A stretch of DNA of 64,000 nt from Adiantum capillus-veneris (taxonomy: Eukaryota > Streptophyta > Polypodiopsida > Polypodiales > Pteridaceae): the NCBI GenBank assembly GCA_014529385.2, contig CM043953.1:107576549-107640548 (forward strand), written 5' to 3'. Positions 47,177-58,244 of this stretch are shown one piece after another; positions within the stretch are counted from its first letter, which is position 1; the number at the start of each line of letters is the position of its first letter. A program made the translations under genes and the position numbers. Below the pieces are notes generated by a model. It saw nothing but the letters and a program-made list of their open reading frames with translations. It was not told where the DNA came from and ran no database searches.

Positions 47177-47608
47177 TCAATGCTTTCGTGTTGACAAGCA
47201 CACACGAAGGACATAATTTGTCTCAGAATCACTATATTGATTTACAATTGTGTTGTTTGTATAGACTCTCCTATCTCTTGCATACAACCATCCTACCAAC
47301 CATGGAATTATGGTTCTCTGCAAGAAGTTTTGAAGTTGCTCGGAAGTTTTCCTCCACATCTTTGGAAATATAAGATATGTCCCTGGCATGTTCCACATCA
47401 CCCTATATGGAGTGTCATCAAAAATTAAGGTATTGTTTGCATCCAAATCCTCAAATATCTTCCAAATATCACTCAAATTTTTGTGATAAACCCTTGTAAA
47501 TCCTAACATGATATTTGGATTTTGGCAATTTTTGTTACTCATAAACACCTTGAACTTGGTATACTGCTCAGGAAAACATTTTTGTGTGATGCATTGCACC
47601 CTTGTTAA
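47177..47608 (-). pseudogene. NIF/FCP1-like HAD phosphatase copy A, C-terminal part (disrupted)
   Basis: Minus-strand exon part starting at the target duplication (47604-47608). It encodes the second half of the NIF/FCP1-like HAD domain: K-F-K-V-F-M, then D-I-W-K-I-F-E-D, and the signature T-L-I-F-D-D-T-P-Y-R, in which the two Asp are the metal-binding acids of HAD motif III. Then IFPKMW and a helical tail with ARDRR, similar in position to copy B. Removing the copia insertion and one target duplication joins it in phase to 53164-53512. The 3' end is uncertain; a possible donor ATT|GTAAAT lies at 47246/47245. The copy cannot make a full protein. Confidence 0.8.
47604..47608. repeat. Target-site duplication, left (GTTAA)
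   Basis: GTTAA directly precedes the LTR start and is matched exactly at 53164-53168. Confidence 0.95.
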
Positions 47609-47800
47609 TGTTGGGGTATAAAGCCCAATGTGGTCGCCCAGGTAAGTGGGCGGGCCGCCAGGTATGTACACATATTCTTTTGTTAAAACCTAATAAGAAC
47701 TCACTATGCTCTACACATTACAGTAGAGCGAGTTCACCATATCGTTGTGCTCTTCTTCTCGCACTCTCTCTCGCGTCGCACTTCCGCTCATACTCCTTCA
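47609..47800 (+). repeat. 5' LTR of element F (192 bp)
   Basis: Starts TGTTGGGGTATAAAG, ends TACTCCTTCA. Contains GGGTATAAAGCC near the start and a pyrimidine-rich CTCTTCTTCTCGCACTCTC stretch near the end. Six substitutions from the 3' LTR. Confidence 0.96.
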
Positions 47801-47802
47801 AC

Positions 47803-47816
47803 TGGTATCAGAGCTC
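47803..47816 (+). other. Primer-binding site of element F
   Basis: TGGTATCAGAGCTC matches the initiator-Met tRNA primer site, two bases after the LTR. Confidence 0.93.
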
Positions 47817-48902
47817 AGATCGAGGCTCGGGGCAGCACTGCAGGAGGCTAGAGTCACCAACTCAGATTGGAGTGAAATTCTACAGGCAAAGACACGGACC
47901 CAAATCTCGTGGGCCGTTCGACAGGCAAAGACACGGCCCCAAATCTCATTCTGAGGTCATCTCGGCCACCGTTCGGCTTCGACAAAGGTCTGCGCAGGCC
48001 ATTTTTGACTACCTGGTCTCGACGGGTGCAGATCCGACTCTGCAAATTTGGGGTTTTCGGCCTACGACTGCAGATGCTGAGGATATCGACACTCCCAGAG
48101 TGTTGATTTGTGGCTGTCTACACATCGAAGGACGGCTCACAGTTCTTGGAGGCGTGTCACATACGACACGGGCGCATCTACACATAGACAGTAGGCGACA
48201 TCCACTAGTTCATCAGGTAGCTTGTGTTTGCTGCTTGATATTCCAGATTTCATCCTGAAATTGCAGGTACTTCCACATGGGATGTATTGTCAGAGATGAT
48301 GTATGTCTGTTGAAGGTTTTCTGGCTGTGAGTCACGCAGCAAACAACCGCCGCAGCGCTTACAGCATACAGTGGGAAATTTGTGGATGTGTGACTTTGTG
48401 GGAAGTCTATGTATTGTCAGATTTACTACAACCTTTGTTGAGGGTCGAGGGAGGTTTTATTGAGCTGGGGGATTCTCGAATGTTGAGATCCTTTCGGGGA
48501 TACAGGTCTTGGAGCGATCCCTCGAGCACCCTTAGATAGGCAGCTAGGATGTATTGACTGTGAGTTAGACAGTTGGGATTGCATCTTTGCTTTACTGTCG
48601 TTGAGGCATTGTCGCAGTCTATGCTTACAGGACAGTGACAGGACAGTCAGAGACAGTACAGGTGCAGGACAGGTTTACCCACAGCTTACAGTGTCAGAGA
48701 GACAGTGTTTTTGAGCTTTTTTTTTTTTTGGTCTGTTTTTAGTACACCATAGCCATTTTACAAAGGAGACTCTGCCCAAATTTCTGCAGAATCTGAAGCT
48801 TTCTTGGTTCATTTGACAGGTTGATATTGGTTCAGAGGTCAGTTTACAAGGGAAACTCTGCCGGATTTTTCCCAGGAAAGTAAACTATTGTGAAGCGTAG
48901 CT
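47817..48902 (+). other. Untranslated leader of element F
   Basis: About 1.1 kb without a conserved frame. An apparent frame from 47602 into the leader crosses the LTR and is not coding. ACAGTGACAGGACAGTCAG and related words near 48630-48700 form a short ACAG-rich repeat. Confidence 0.7.
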
Positions 48903-50240
48903 ATGGCTGGATCACAGGACACTGCTCTTTACAATATCAAGAAGCTGGATGGAACCAATTTCCCATTGTGGAAGAAGCAGATTTGGCACGTGTTGGTACA
49001 AAAGAAGCAGATAAAACCTATAAAGCTCAAGGGGATAAAACCAGAAGATATGGACGAAGATGAATGGAGCAAAATGGATGAATTGGCACTTTCTACCATT
49101 ATGCTGACTTTGGTAGAAAGCATTTACTTCAATGTAGCAGACGAGATGTTAGCTTATCAAGCATGGTTAAAGCTGAGTGATCTTTATGAGAAGCAGAGTG
49201 CAGCTTCATAGGTATATTGGCTTAATAAGCTTGTTGACTTGAAGATGAAAGAAGGGACACCTATGTCCAATCATCTGAATGAATTCAACACAATCTATAG
49301 TCAGTTGTCAGTTCAAGGTGTCAAGTTTGATGAACCTGTTAGAGCTATGTTCCTGTTGATCACATTACCGGAAAGTTGGGACACTTTTCGCACAGCTTTG
49401 AGTAATTCTGCACCTCCAGATGGTTTCAACATAGCAGGTGTAGAAGGAAGTCTGCTTACTGAAGAAACCAATAGAAAGACAATGGACAAAGGCAAAGGAA
49501 CAGCCTTAGTTGTCAGGGGAAGGACCAAAGAAAAGTACAAAGGTGGAAAGAGGAATCAGTCTCGTAGCAAGTCCCGCAGTGCTAAAGGCAAGAGTGACAT
49601 AGAATTCTACCATTGTGGCAAGAAGGGTCACATGAAAAGAGACTGCAGAGAATGGAAAGGAGAAAAAGGCAAAGAGAAATCTGAAGACCATGGTGAGAAG
49701 AACAAGTCCTCAGTGAAGATTCAAGAAATAAATGTGACAAACATTGTTGCAAAGGATGACAGTCTAGTGTCAGGAGACATCTACTTCTTGAAGAATACAA
49801 TGGACTCAGCTCTTCTTACAGCATCTGATAGAAATGCACTGAGTGACTGGATTATAGACTCAGGGCCATCACTTCATGTGTCTCCAAACAAGGAGTGGTT
49901 TACTTCTTATGTGACCACTAAAGATCATGTTCGGCTAGGCAATGGGCAGACATGTGAGATCTTAGGTGTCGGAGATGTTCAATTGAAGTTTCAGAATGGC
50001 TCTTCTTTCACGCTGAAGAATGTGAGACATGTTCCCACAATTACAAAGAGCTTGATCAACACAGGTTTACTTGATGATGCTGGCTACGTCACCACTTTTG
50101 GACAGAACATGTGGAAGATATCCAAGGGTTCTATGACAGTAGCACATGGAGTAAAGTCTGGAGGACTTTACATGATTTATGTATCAAATGTCTCTAAAAC
50201 TGTAATCAATGTAACCGAGCAGCCGAACGTTTCTTTGTGA
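48903..50240 (+). pseudogene. Copia gag and protease of element F, with stops
   Basis: The ATG at 48903 starts M-A-G-S-Q-D, followed by the gag core (NFPLWKKQIWHVL, YQAWLKLSDLYEKQ). An in-frame TAG at 49209-49211 interrupts it; the same frame continues with LNKLVDLKMKEG, the UBN2-type gag, and the zinc knuckle near 49603-49647 as F-Y-H-C-G-K-K-G-H-M-K-R-D-C, with the first Cys replaced by Phe. Protease follows with W-I-I-D-S-G-P near 49849. GAG-pre-integrase begins before a TGA at 50238-50240, where a Trp codon is expected. Confidence 0.92.
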
Positions 50241-51482
50241 CATAGCCGGTTAGGACATATGTCCAAGAAGGGAATAGAAATCTTGTCTCGTTCTGGTTAT
50301 TTGCCTGGATTTTCATTTAATGATTTTGAATTCTGTGAACATTGTCTGTATGGTAAGCAAACACAGCAGCCACATAAGCATAGAAGCAGTAGAAGAGATA
50401 CACAGTTGGCACTTGTTCATAGTGATTTGTGTGGACCTATGCCTAACCTATCTCTAGGGGGAGCTTCTTACTTTATGACATTTATAGATGATTACTCGAG
50501 GAAAGTATGGGTTTACTTTCTCAAGCACAAGGATGAAGCGTTTAGTGTTTTCAAAACGTTTGTGACATTTGTGGAGAATCAGAGTGGCAAGAAGCTTAAA
50601 TGCTTACGCACTGACAATGGTGGAGAGTATGTTTCAAAGGCCTTTCAGTACTTTTGTGAGTCAAAAGGTATAAAACGTGAACTTACTGCTCCTTACAATC
50701 CTCCTCAAAATGGTGTTGCTGAGAGGATGAATAGGACCATACAAGAGAAGGTCAGAAGTATGTTGTCTAATGCACAGCTGCCAAATGGGTTTTGGGCTGA
50801 AGCTGTATCAACAGCTTTTCATCTTGTAAATAGATCTCCCAGCAAGGTTTTGCAGAAGGATTCAGTGCCAGAGATGGTATGGTCAGGCAAAATGCCCTCA
50901 TACAAGCATCTCAGAGTCTTTGGCTGTGAGGCATATACTCACGTTCCAAAAGAATTTAGGAACAAACTTGAGCCAAAGAGTAGAAAGTGCATCTTTCTAG
51001 GCTATGGTAATTCTGGTGAGATGGGGTACAGACTTTGGGATCCCGAATCCAGAAAGGTTGTCCGCAGCAATGATGTTCACTTTAATGAATCCAAATATCA
51101 TTCTAAACTAGAGAGGGTTGAGGAGATTAGAAGAGTTGTCTTCCAAGAAGATGGACCTGCACGTGCAAGACAAAATGTCAGGACTCAAGAGGAGCAAGGA
51201 CAGGATAGAGTGGAACCACAGGTTGTGGCTGAGCCTGAGCCACCTATTGTGCGTAGATGTGGACGTGTCATGTGACCTCTTGATAGGTTTTTTCCATCTA
51301 TGAACTATGTCATGTTGACTGATTGCAATGAGCCTTCATGTTACAAGGAAGCAGTGCAAATGAAGGACTCCGGGAATTGGCAATTGGCCATGCGGTCAGA
51401 GATGACAGCTCTACATAAAAACAAGACATGGAAGCTAGTTAAATTACCACAAGGCAAAGGCTCTACCTTGTAAATGGGTTTA
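50241..51482 (+). pseudogene. Copia integrase and linker of element F
   Basis: The same frame as gag continues: R-L-G-H-M, C-x2-C (FCEHCLYGKQ), catalytic H-S-D-L, L-R-T-D-N-G-G-E-Y, PYNPPQNGVAERMNR with the catalytic Glu, and the C-terminal VFGCEAYTHVPKE and CIFLGYGNSG. The D-D-E triad is intact. A TGA at 51273-51275 falls where an Arg codon is likely (RRCGRVM|PLDRFF), and a frameshift of one net base near 51462 precedes RT. Confidence 0.92.
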
Positions 51483-52882
51483 CAGGTATAAGATCACCGC
51501 TCATGATAGTCAGCCAAAGTACAAAGCAAGGCTTGTTGCCAAGGGCTTTAAGCAAGAACAAGGCATTGACTTTGATGAAGTCTTCTCTTCGGTGGTCAAG
51601 ATGACTACATTGAGATGCTTTCTTGCATTGGTTGCCATATTAGATTTGGTGTTGCACCAAATGGATGTCAAGACAGCGTTCTTGCATGGTGATTTAGATG
51701 TGGAAATTTACATGCAGCAGCCAGAATGGTTTGTTGAGAAAGGCAAGGAAGATTGGGTATGCCAGTTGTTAAAGAGTCTTTATGGCTTAAAACAATCACC
51801 GAGGGCACGGTACCATAAATTCCACAAGTTTATGCTTTCTCAAGGCTACAAACGTAGTGAGTTCGATCACTGTCTATATACAAAGAAGGCTAAGGATGGC
51901 AGTTGGCTGATCCTTATTTTTTATGTGGATGACATGTTGATTGCTGGCAAGCACTTGGAAAAAAATTTTAGCTTTGAAGTCAAAGATGGCAAAATCGTTT
52001 GACATGAAAGACATGGGTGAGGCAAGTCATATACTTGGTATGCGCATTGAGAGAGACAGATCAAAGAAGTTGATTTGGTTATCTCAAACAGAGTATATTG
52101 ACAAGGTTTTGCAACGTTTCAATATGGAGAAGGGAAAGGCACTGAGTGTTCCATTGCCACCATATGTGAAACTTAGCAAACAAGATTGTCCTATGTCTGA
52201 GGAAGAACAGGCTGAAATGGATAAGATTCCATATGCGTCTGCAATGGGTAGTTTGATGTATGCAATGATTGCTACTCGCCCAGACATTGCATTTGCAGTG
52301 GGAGTAGTAAGTCGATACATGTCAAACCCAGGCAAGAAACATTGGGAGGCAGTGAAAGGAATATTGAGATACCTGAAAGCTACAAAGAGTATGCGTATAT
52401 GCTATGGGAGTCAGGAGCTAAGTGTAAAGGGTTTTACAGACTCAGATTATGCAGGTGACTTAGACAACCGAAGGTCTACGTCAGGGTATGTCTTTACATT
52501 GGCTGGTGGAGCAGTATCATGGCGTTCTAGATTACAAGATTGTGTTACTCAGTCTACTACAGAGGCTGAATATGTTGCAGCATCAGAGGCATGCAAAGAA
52601 TCAATTTGGCTTAATCGACTAGTAACAGATTTGGGAATCAAAGAAGAGATGCCTGTGTTATATTGTGATAGTCAAAGTGCTATACAATTGGCTCGCAATC
52701 CAGTTTATCACTCAAAGACAAAGCATGTGGATGTAAAGTATCATTTCATCAGGGAAATGCTCGAGGATAAGCAACTTCAGCTTGTCAAAGTTCACACCAC
52801 AGAAAATACTGCTGATCTACTTACAAAAGGACTTCCCTCAGAGAGCTTTGCGCATTTTCGCAAGCAGTTAGGTGTAGGGTAG
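51483..52882 (+). pseudogene. Copia reverse transcriptase and RNase H of element F
   Basis: RT starts KWVYRYK in the shifted frame, with YKARLVAKGFKQEQGIDFDE, QMDVKTAFLHGDL, YGLKQSPRAR and the catalytic Y-V-D-D (near 51922-51933). A run of seven A at 51959-51965, one more than the frame allows, shifts the frame again; 51941-52882 continues with HILGMRIERD, SLMYAMIATRPDIAFAVG, and RNase H with TDSDYAGDLDNRRSTSGYV, TTEAEY, DSQSAIQLA and TKHVDVKYHFIRE. Catalytic acids of both enzymes are kept. Confidence 0.93.
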
Positions 52883-52960
52883 TACATCACTTCTCTACAT
52901 CTCTTGTATATTAGCTTGTATAGTAGCTTCTCTCACACTTAAAGTACCACATTGGACTTT

Positions 52961-52971
52961 AAGTGGGAGGT
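52961..52971 (+). other. Polypurine tract of element F
   Basis: AAGTGGGAGGT lies directly before the 3' LTR start TGTTGGGG. Confidence 0.9.
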
Positions 52972-53163
52972 TGTTGGGGTCTAAAGCCCAATGTGGTCGC
53001 CCAGGTAAGTGGGCGGGCCGCCAGGTATGTACACATATTCTTTTGTTAAAACCTAATAAGAACTCACTATGCTCTACACATTACAGTAGAGCGAGTTCAC
53101 CATATCGTCGTGCTCTTCTTCTCACACTCTCTCTTGCGTCGCACTTTCGCTCGTACTCCTTCA
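52972..53163 (+). repeat. 3' LTR of element F (192 bp)
   Basis: Starts TGTTGGGGTCTAAAG and ends TACTCCTTCA, followed by the target duplication GTTAA (53164-53168). Confidence 0.96.
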
Positions 53164-53512
53164 GTTAAGTTATAGCAACTCCATATCCATAGCTCAAAGT
53201 ATTCAGCACAAAAATCCAAAAAACTTTGTGCGTCTGGTCGCACCACATGATAAACTTCATCTTTATCCTCCACAAGTCGCATGTGTTGAGCCCAAGCTGG
53301 CATAGAATCTCCATGTTTCATTTCAATTGTCTTGAGAAGTAACCCCTCTAGATCCAAGATAAGTACTCTTTTGATGTCCTTGAAAGCAAGTGGTAGGTGA
53401 TAAGGAGGTGATTGATTCCTTGGACAAGGTCTTGGAGGAGGTTGGATGGGTAATTCAATAGTTTTCTTCAATTTATGCCAGCATATAGCCAATCCATTTT
53501 TCTGTAATGATT
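53164..53512 (-). pseudogene. NIF/FCP1-like HAD phosphatase copy A, N-terminal part (disrupted)
   Basis: Minus-strand exon starting at an acceptor TTTAATTTCAG|AATC (exon start 53512, phase 1 for the frame used). It encodes a Pro-rich lead (LPIQPPPRPCPRNQSPP), then HAD motif I as V-L-I-L-D-L-E-G-L-L-L, in which the nucleophile Asp is present and the second acid of D-x-D is Glu, then RPDAQSFLDFCAEYFELWIW with motif II-like W-S. It stops at the copia insertion; with one GTTAA removed the frame runs on as W-S-C-Y-N-L-T-R-V-Q-C into 47608. Apart from the insertion no stop was found, so the gene was intact or nearly so when it was hit. Confidence 0.82.
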
Positions 53513-53750
53513 CTGAAATTAAAGAACAAGAACACTTAATGCAAACACAACAATAGACATGAGTTTTACATTGTCTACCCTAAGGTTTTATTAGATACCA
53601 AAATCCATCTATGACCTACTCATTAATAGAAAGAAAGTCAAATTAAAATCCAGACTCTTTTTTATGCTACACTCTCTCTTAGTCTCAATACCATGGAGTT
53701 CAACTAGACTTAAGTCAACTAATAACTACTAGTTGTTAAAGGTATGCTTG
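53513..53750. other. Intron or upstream sequence of phosphatase copy A
   Basis: No frame of note. A pyrimidine-rich tract precedes the acceptor at 53513. The next exon upstream could not be recognised in the minisatellite block beyond. Confidence 0.4.
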
Positions 53751-56700
53751 AAGTGCATAAGGCTTAACCAATGCTCTAGTGTAGAATGGGTATTTAGGTC
53801 TCAAGGTCTACCACTTATCCAAGCAAAAATCCATTTAGATATGGAAACCCAATTTTTCTTAATATTATGATATAGAGTGCACAAGTGGTGAATCTTGAGA
53901 CCAAACCACTCATGCTACTAGGGATAATAGGTTGGACAAGTGGTGGACCTTGAATGTAAACCCCCCATGTACAAAGTATCATGGGTTTTGGGTATTTCAA
54001 TGGACTTTAGCATCTTGGAGACATGGTGGAGCTTACTTCTCAACATGTTTCAATGGAGCCTATCTTGGATAAATGGTGGAGCATCATTCTCTCCATGTTT
54101 CAATGGAGCCTAGCTTGGACAAGTGGTGGACCTTTGTTTCTCTCTATGTTTGAACAGATTTAGCTTAGACAAGTGGTGGACCTTGGAACAAAACCCCCAT
54201 GTAAAACATATCATGGACATTACAAGTGGTGAGAAAAGATACCATTCAATATATAACCTTATAGGTTGGACAAGTGGTGGACCTTAACACCCAATTATTC
54301 TTAATATAATGACATAGAGTGGACAAGTGGTGAATCTTGCGACCAAACCTACTAGGAAAAGTAGGTTGGACAAGTGGTGGGGACCTTGAATGCAAACCCC
54401 CCATGTACAAAATATCACTCATGCTACTAGGAATAATTTGGTATTAAGGTCCATGTTTCAATGGAGCCTAGCTTGTACAAGTGGTGGACCTTTGTTTGAC
54501 CTCTATGTTTCAATAGAATTAGCTTGGACAAGTGGTGAACCTTGGAACAAAACCCCCATGTAAAGCATGTCATGGGCATTACAAGTGGTGAGAAAAAATA
54601 CCATTCAAGGTATAACCTTATAGGCTGGACAAGTGGTGGACCTTAACACCCAATTCCTCTTAATATAATGACATAGAGTGGAAAAGTGGAATCGTGAGAC
54701 CAAACCTACTAGGGATAATAGGTTGGACAAGTGGTTGACCTTGAATGTAAATCCCCCATGTACAAAATATCATGGGTTTTGCATATTTCAATGGAGCCTA
54801 GCATCTTGGAGACATGGTAGAACTTACTTCTCTCCATGTTTTAATGGAGCCTATCTAGGAGAAATGATGGAGGTTCCTTCTCTCCATGTTTCAATGGAGC
54901 CTAGCTTGGACAAGTCATGGACCTTTGTTTCTCTCTATGTTTGAATATGGTTAGCTTGGACAAGTGGTGGATCTTGGAATGAAACTCCCATGTAAAACGT
55001 ATCATGGGCATTTCAAGTGGCGAGAAAGGATACCATTTAAGATATAACCTTATAGGTTGGACAAGTGGTGGACCTTAACACATTGTTCTTCTTAATATAA
55101 CGGCATAGAGTGTACAAGTGGTGAATCTTGAAACCAAACCACTCATGCTACTAGGGATAATAGGTTAAACAAGTGGTGGGCCTTGAAATAAAACCCCCTA
55201 GAGTGTTTCAATGGAGCCTAGCTTGGAGACATGGTGGAGCTTACTTCTCTCCATGTTTCAATGGAGCCTATCTTGGATAAATGGTGGAGCATCATTCTCT
55301 CCATGTTTCAATGGAGCCTAGCTTGGACAAGTGGTGGACCTTTGTTTCTCTCTATGTTTGAATAGAGTTATCTTGGAAAAGTGGTGGACCTTGGAACAAA
55401 ACCCCCATGTAAAACATATCATGGGAATTACAAGTGGTGAGAAAAAATACCATTCAATATATAACCTTATAGGTTGGACAAGTGGTGGACCTTAACACCC
55501 AATTATTCTTAATATAATGACATAGAGTGGACAAATGGTGAACTTGGGACCAAACCTACTAGGGAAAATAGGTTGGACAAGTGGTGGACCTTGAATGTAA
55601 ACCCCCCATGTACAAAATATCACTCATGCTACTAGGAATAATTTGGTATTAAGGTCCATGTTTCAATGCAGCCTATCTTGGAAAAGTTGTGAATCTTAAG
55701 ACCAAACCACTGATGATACTAGGTATAATAGGTTAGACAAGTGGTAGACCTTGAATGTAAACACCCAATGTATAAAATATCATGGTTTTAGGGTGTTACA
55801 ATGGAGCCTAGCATCTTGGAGACATGGTAGATCTTGATTCTTTCCATGTTTGAATGGAACCTATCTTGGAAAAATGATGGAGTTTACTTCTCTCTATGTT
55901 TCAATGGAGCCTAGCTTTGACAAGTGGTGAACCTTTGCTTCTCTCCATGTTTGAATAGAGTTAGCTTGGACAAGTGGTGGACCTTTGCTTCTCTCTATGT
56001 TTGAATAGAGTTAGCTTGGACAAGTGGTGGACCTTGGAATGAAACCCCCATGTAAAACATATCATGGGCATTTCAAGTGGTGAGAAAGGATACCATTTAA
56101 GATATAACCTTATAGGTTGGACAAGTGGTGGACCTAGATACATAGTTCTTCTTAATATAATGACATAGAGTGTACAAGTGGTGTATCTTGAGACCAAACC
56201 ACTCGTGCTACTAGGGATAATAGGTTAGACAAGCGGTGGGCCTTGAAATAAAACCCCCCATGTACAAAATAAAATGGGTTTAGGGTATTTAAATGGATCC
56301 TAGCTTGGAGACATGGTGGAGCTTGCTTCTCTCCATGTTTCAATGAAGCCTATCTTGGAGAAATGGTGGAGGATCCTTCTCTCCATGTTTCAATATAGCC
56401 TAGCTTGGACAAGTGGTGGACCTTTAGTTCTCTCTATGTTTCAATAGAGTTAGCTTGGACAAGTGGCGGACATTGAAACAAAACCCCCATGTAAAACATA
56501 TCATGGGTAGTTCAAGTTGTGAGAAAAAATACCATTTAAAATATAACCTTATAGGTTGGACAAGTGGTGGACCTTAACACCCAATCCTTTTTAATACAAT
56601 GACATAGAGTGGACAAGTGGTGAATCTTGAGATCAAACCTATCAAGCTACTAGGGATACTAGGTTGGACAAGTGGTGGACCTTGAATGTACATCCCCTAT

Positions 56701-57330
56701 GTACAAAATATCATGGGTTTAGGGTGTTTCAATGGAGTCTAGCATATTGGAGACATGGTGGAGCTTGCTTCTCTCCATGTTTCAAGAGGTGGACCTTCAA
56801 TTATTTTCCCATACCTAGTTTAGACAACCCATACACTTTGCAACTCTAAAGGTTGGACGAGTAGTGGAGCTTTGTTTATTTCCATGTTTTAATGAATCCT
56901 AGCTTGGACAAGTGGTGGACCTTGGAAAAAAGTCCCCCCTGTACAACATAGCTAAGTTTTTTCATGTTTTAATGGAAGAGAGCTTCGACAAATGGTGGAG
57001 CTTGCTTATCTCCATGTGGATTTTAGAACTAGCTTGGACAAGTGGTGGAGCTTTGCTTTTCTACTCTTCATAATACAATGATGTATAGGTTGGTTACATG
57101 GTGAATCTTAAGGCCAAACCTCTCATCTTACTAGAGATGATAGGTTGGACAAGTGGTCAACCTTCTATCATTTCTACATGCCTATAATTAGACAATTAGT
57201 AGAACTAGCATCTTTCTATGTTGTCTAGAGCTGAGCTTGGACAAGTAGTGGACCTTGCTACTCTCTTCCCTTGGTTTATTAGTTTGAAGACTCATTATAT
57301 ATACTTGCTTAGATCTATATACTTACTCAT
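53751..57330 (+). repeat. Degenerate minisatellite block 2 (3.6 kb)
   Basis: Dozens of copies of TTGGACAAGTGGTGGACCTT, alternating with TCTCCATGTTTCAATGGAGC and with longer companions such as ACCTTATAGGTTGGACAAG, which recurs near 54254, 54621, 55053, 55466, 56108 and 56549 (higher-order period about 370-640 bases). The order of sub-blocks is similar but not identical, as in an array that grew by repeated local duplication. Frames inside it are artefacts. Confidence 0.95.
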
Positions 57331-58043
57331 TAGTTAGGTTACAAGTAGGTATGTAATTTGTTAGCCTCAAGGGACTTTGAATATTGAATAGTAAGAAAGT
57401 CAAGTGCTGGTTTGAAGATCTTTTTCTTATTTAAACTAGACTCTAACTCAATAATAAGTTTCTTAAGTTCCACGAATTGTCCTATCTAGGCTCCAAAAGA
57501 GTCTTAATTGGTTTGTGCTAGATTCTAATTCCTTGATGGGGTAGAATCCTAGAAAAATGAGACACTATAAGTTTTACCTTAGCTCAAATGGATTTTCACT
57601 TAAACTAGACTGCAATTTGGCACTCTAGTATCTTTGTCTCGATGGAGTTTAACACTAGATACATAGTAGTGATATTTAAGCTTCATGTCTCTTCACTTGA
57701 TCGAGATATGAGACCATACTTTCAAGGTCACCACTTGTCTTACCTAAAGACCAATGTGAGACATGGGAGCAAGAAAGCCATCCGATATTGTTTTAAGGAC
57801 TATTACATAGACAATCAATTACTTAATTAAAGTAAAAAGACTTGGATCTTTCACAATTAATAACTTAAGTAAAGCCAAAAAGACTTGGATCTTTGACAGT
57901 TTTTTTCAAACTAAAAAAGCACAATCTCATGCTAACAAAACTATAAATCACAATTGAAAGTTTTGAACAAGAAAAATATCAGCAATCTAATAAGAAGGAT
58001 AATTTTCATTTCATTTGATGATTACAAATTAAAATAAAGTCTC
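57331..58043. other. No gene; 3' flank of the phosphatase copy B gene
   Basis: The frame at 57642-57830 has no domain. Two adjacent near-copies of AAAAAGACTTGGATCTTT lie at 57835-57895. The stretch starts directly after the stop codon of the last inferred exon, so a polyadenylation region should be here; AATAAA-like words exist but none stands out. Confidence 0.45.
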
Positions 58044-58151
58044 TCAAGAAATTGATAAACAAAAAATGTAGGTGACTGCTTCATTATTTTGAGCAAAAAT
58101 ATCAAAATCTCTATTGATTGAGCTCCATCTAGTAGTATCCTTTGTAAGATC
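58044..58151 (-). CDS. Inferred last exon of the phosphatase copy B gene
   Basis: It begins after the acceptor CTTTTTATTCCTTCCTGTAG (ends 58152) and encodes 35 residues starting D-L-T-K-D-T-T-R-W-S, ending at TGA (58046-58044). Intron phase is 0 on both sides and the intron is only 89 bp (58244-58152), with donor AAG|GTACTA. The exon is too short to show a domain. Splice-site quality, matching phase and a timely stop make it plausible. Confidence 0.6.
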   Translation of the reverse strand, partial: DLTKDTTRWSSINRDFDIFAQNNEAVTYIFCLSIS

Positions 58152-58244
58152 CTACAGGAAGGAATAAAAAGAAAGATTTGTTAGATACCATGTACATGAG
58201 TGTTCAAGCATGTGTATCAAGAATATATGACATGTCACTAGTAC

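Larger units (their letters stand above)
47609..53163 (+). mobile_element. Complete Ty1/copia element F inside phosphatase exon (5555 bp)
   Basis: LTR 47609-47800, PBS, leader, gag-pol, PPT and LTR 52972-53163, bounded by a perfect 5-bp duplication. It lies on the + strand, antisense to the host gene. The LTRs have equal length and differ at 6 of 192 sites (about 3%). The gag-pol frame has three stops and two frameshifts, so this copy cannot supply its own proteins. Confidence 0.96.

Noticed and set aside
47602-48258. A 218-codon frame spanning LTR and leader of the copia element
   Set aside because: It starts before the LTR, crosses LTR, PBS and leader, and has no homologous domain.
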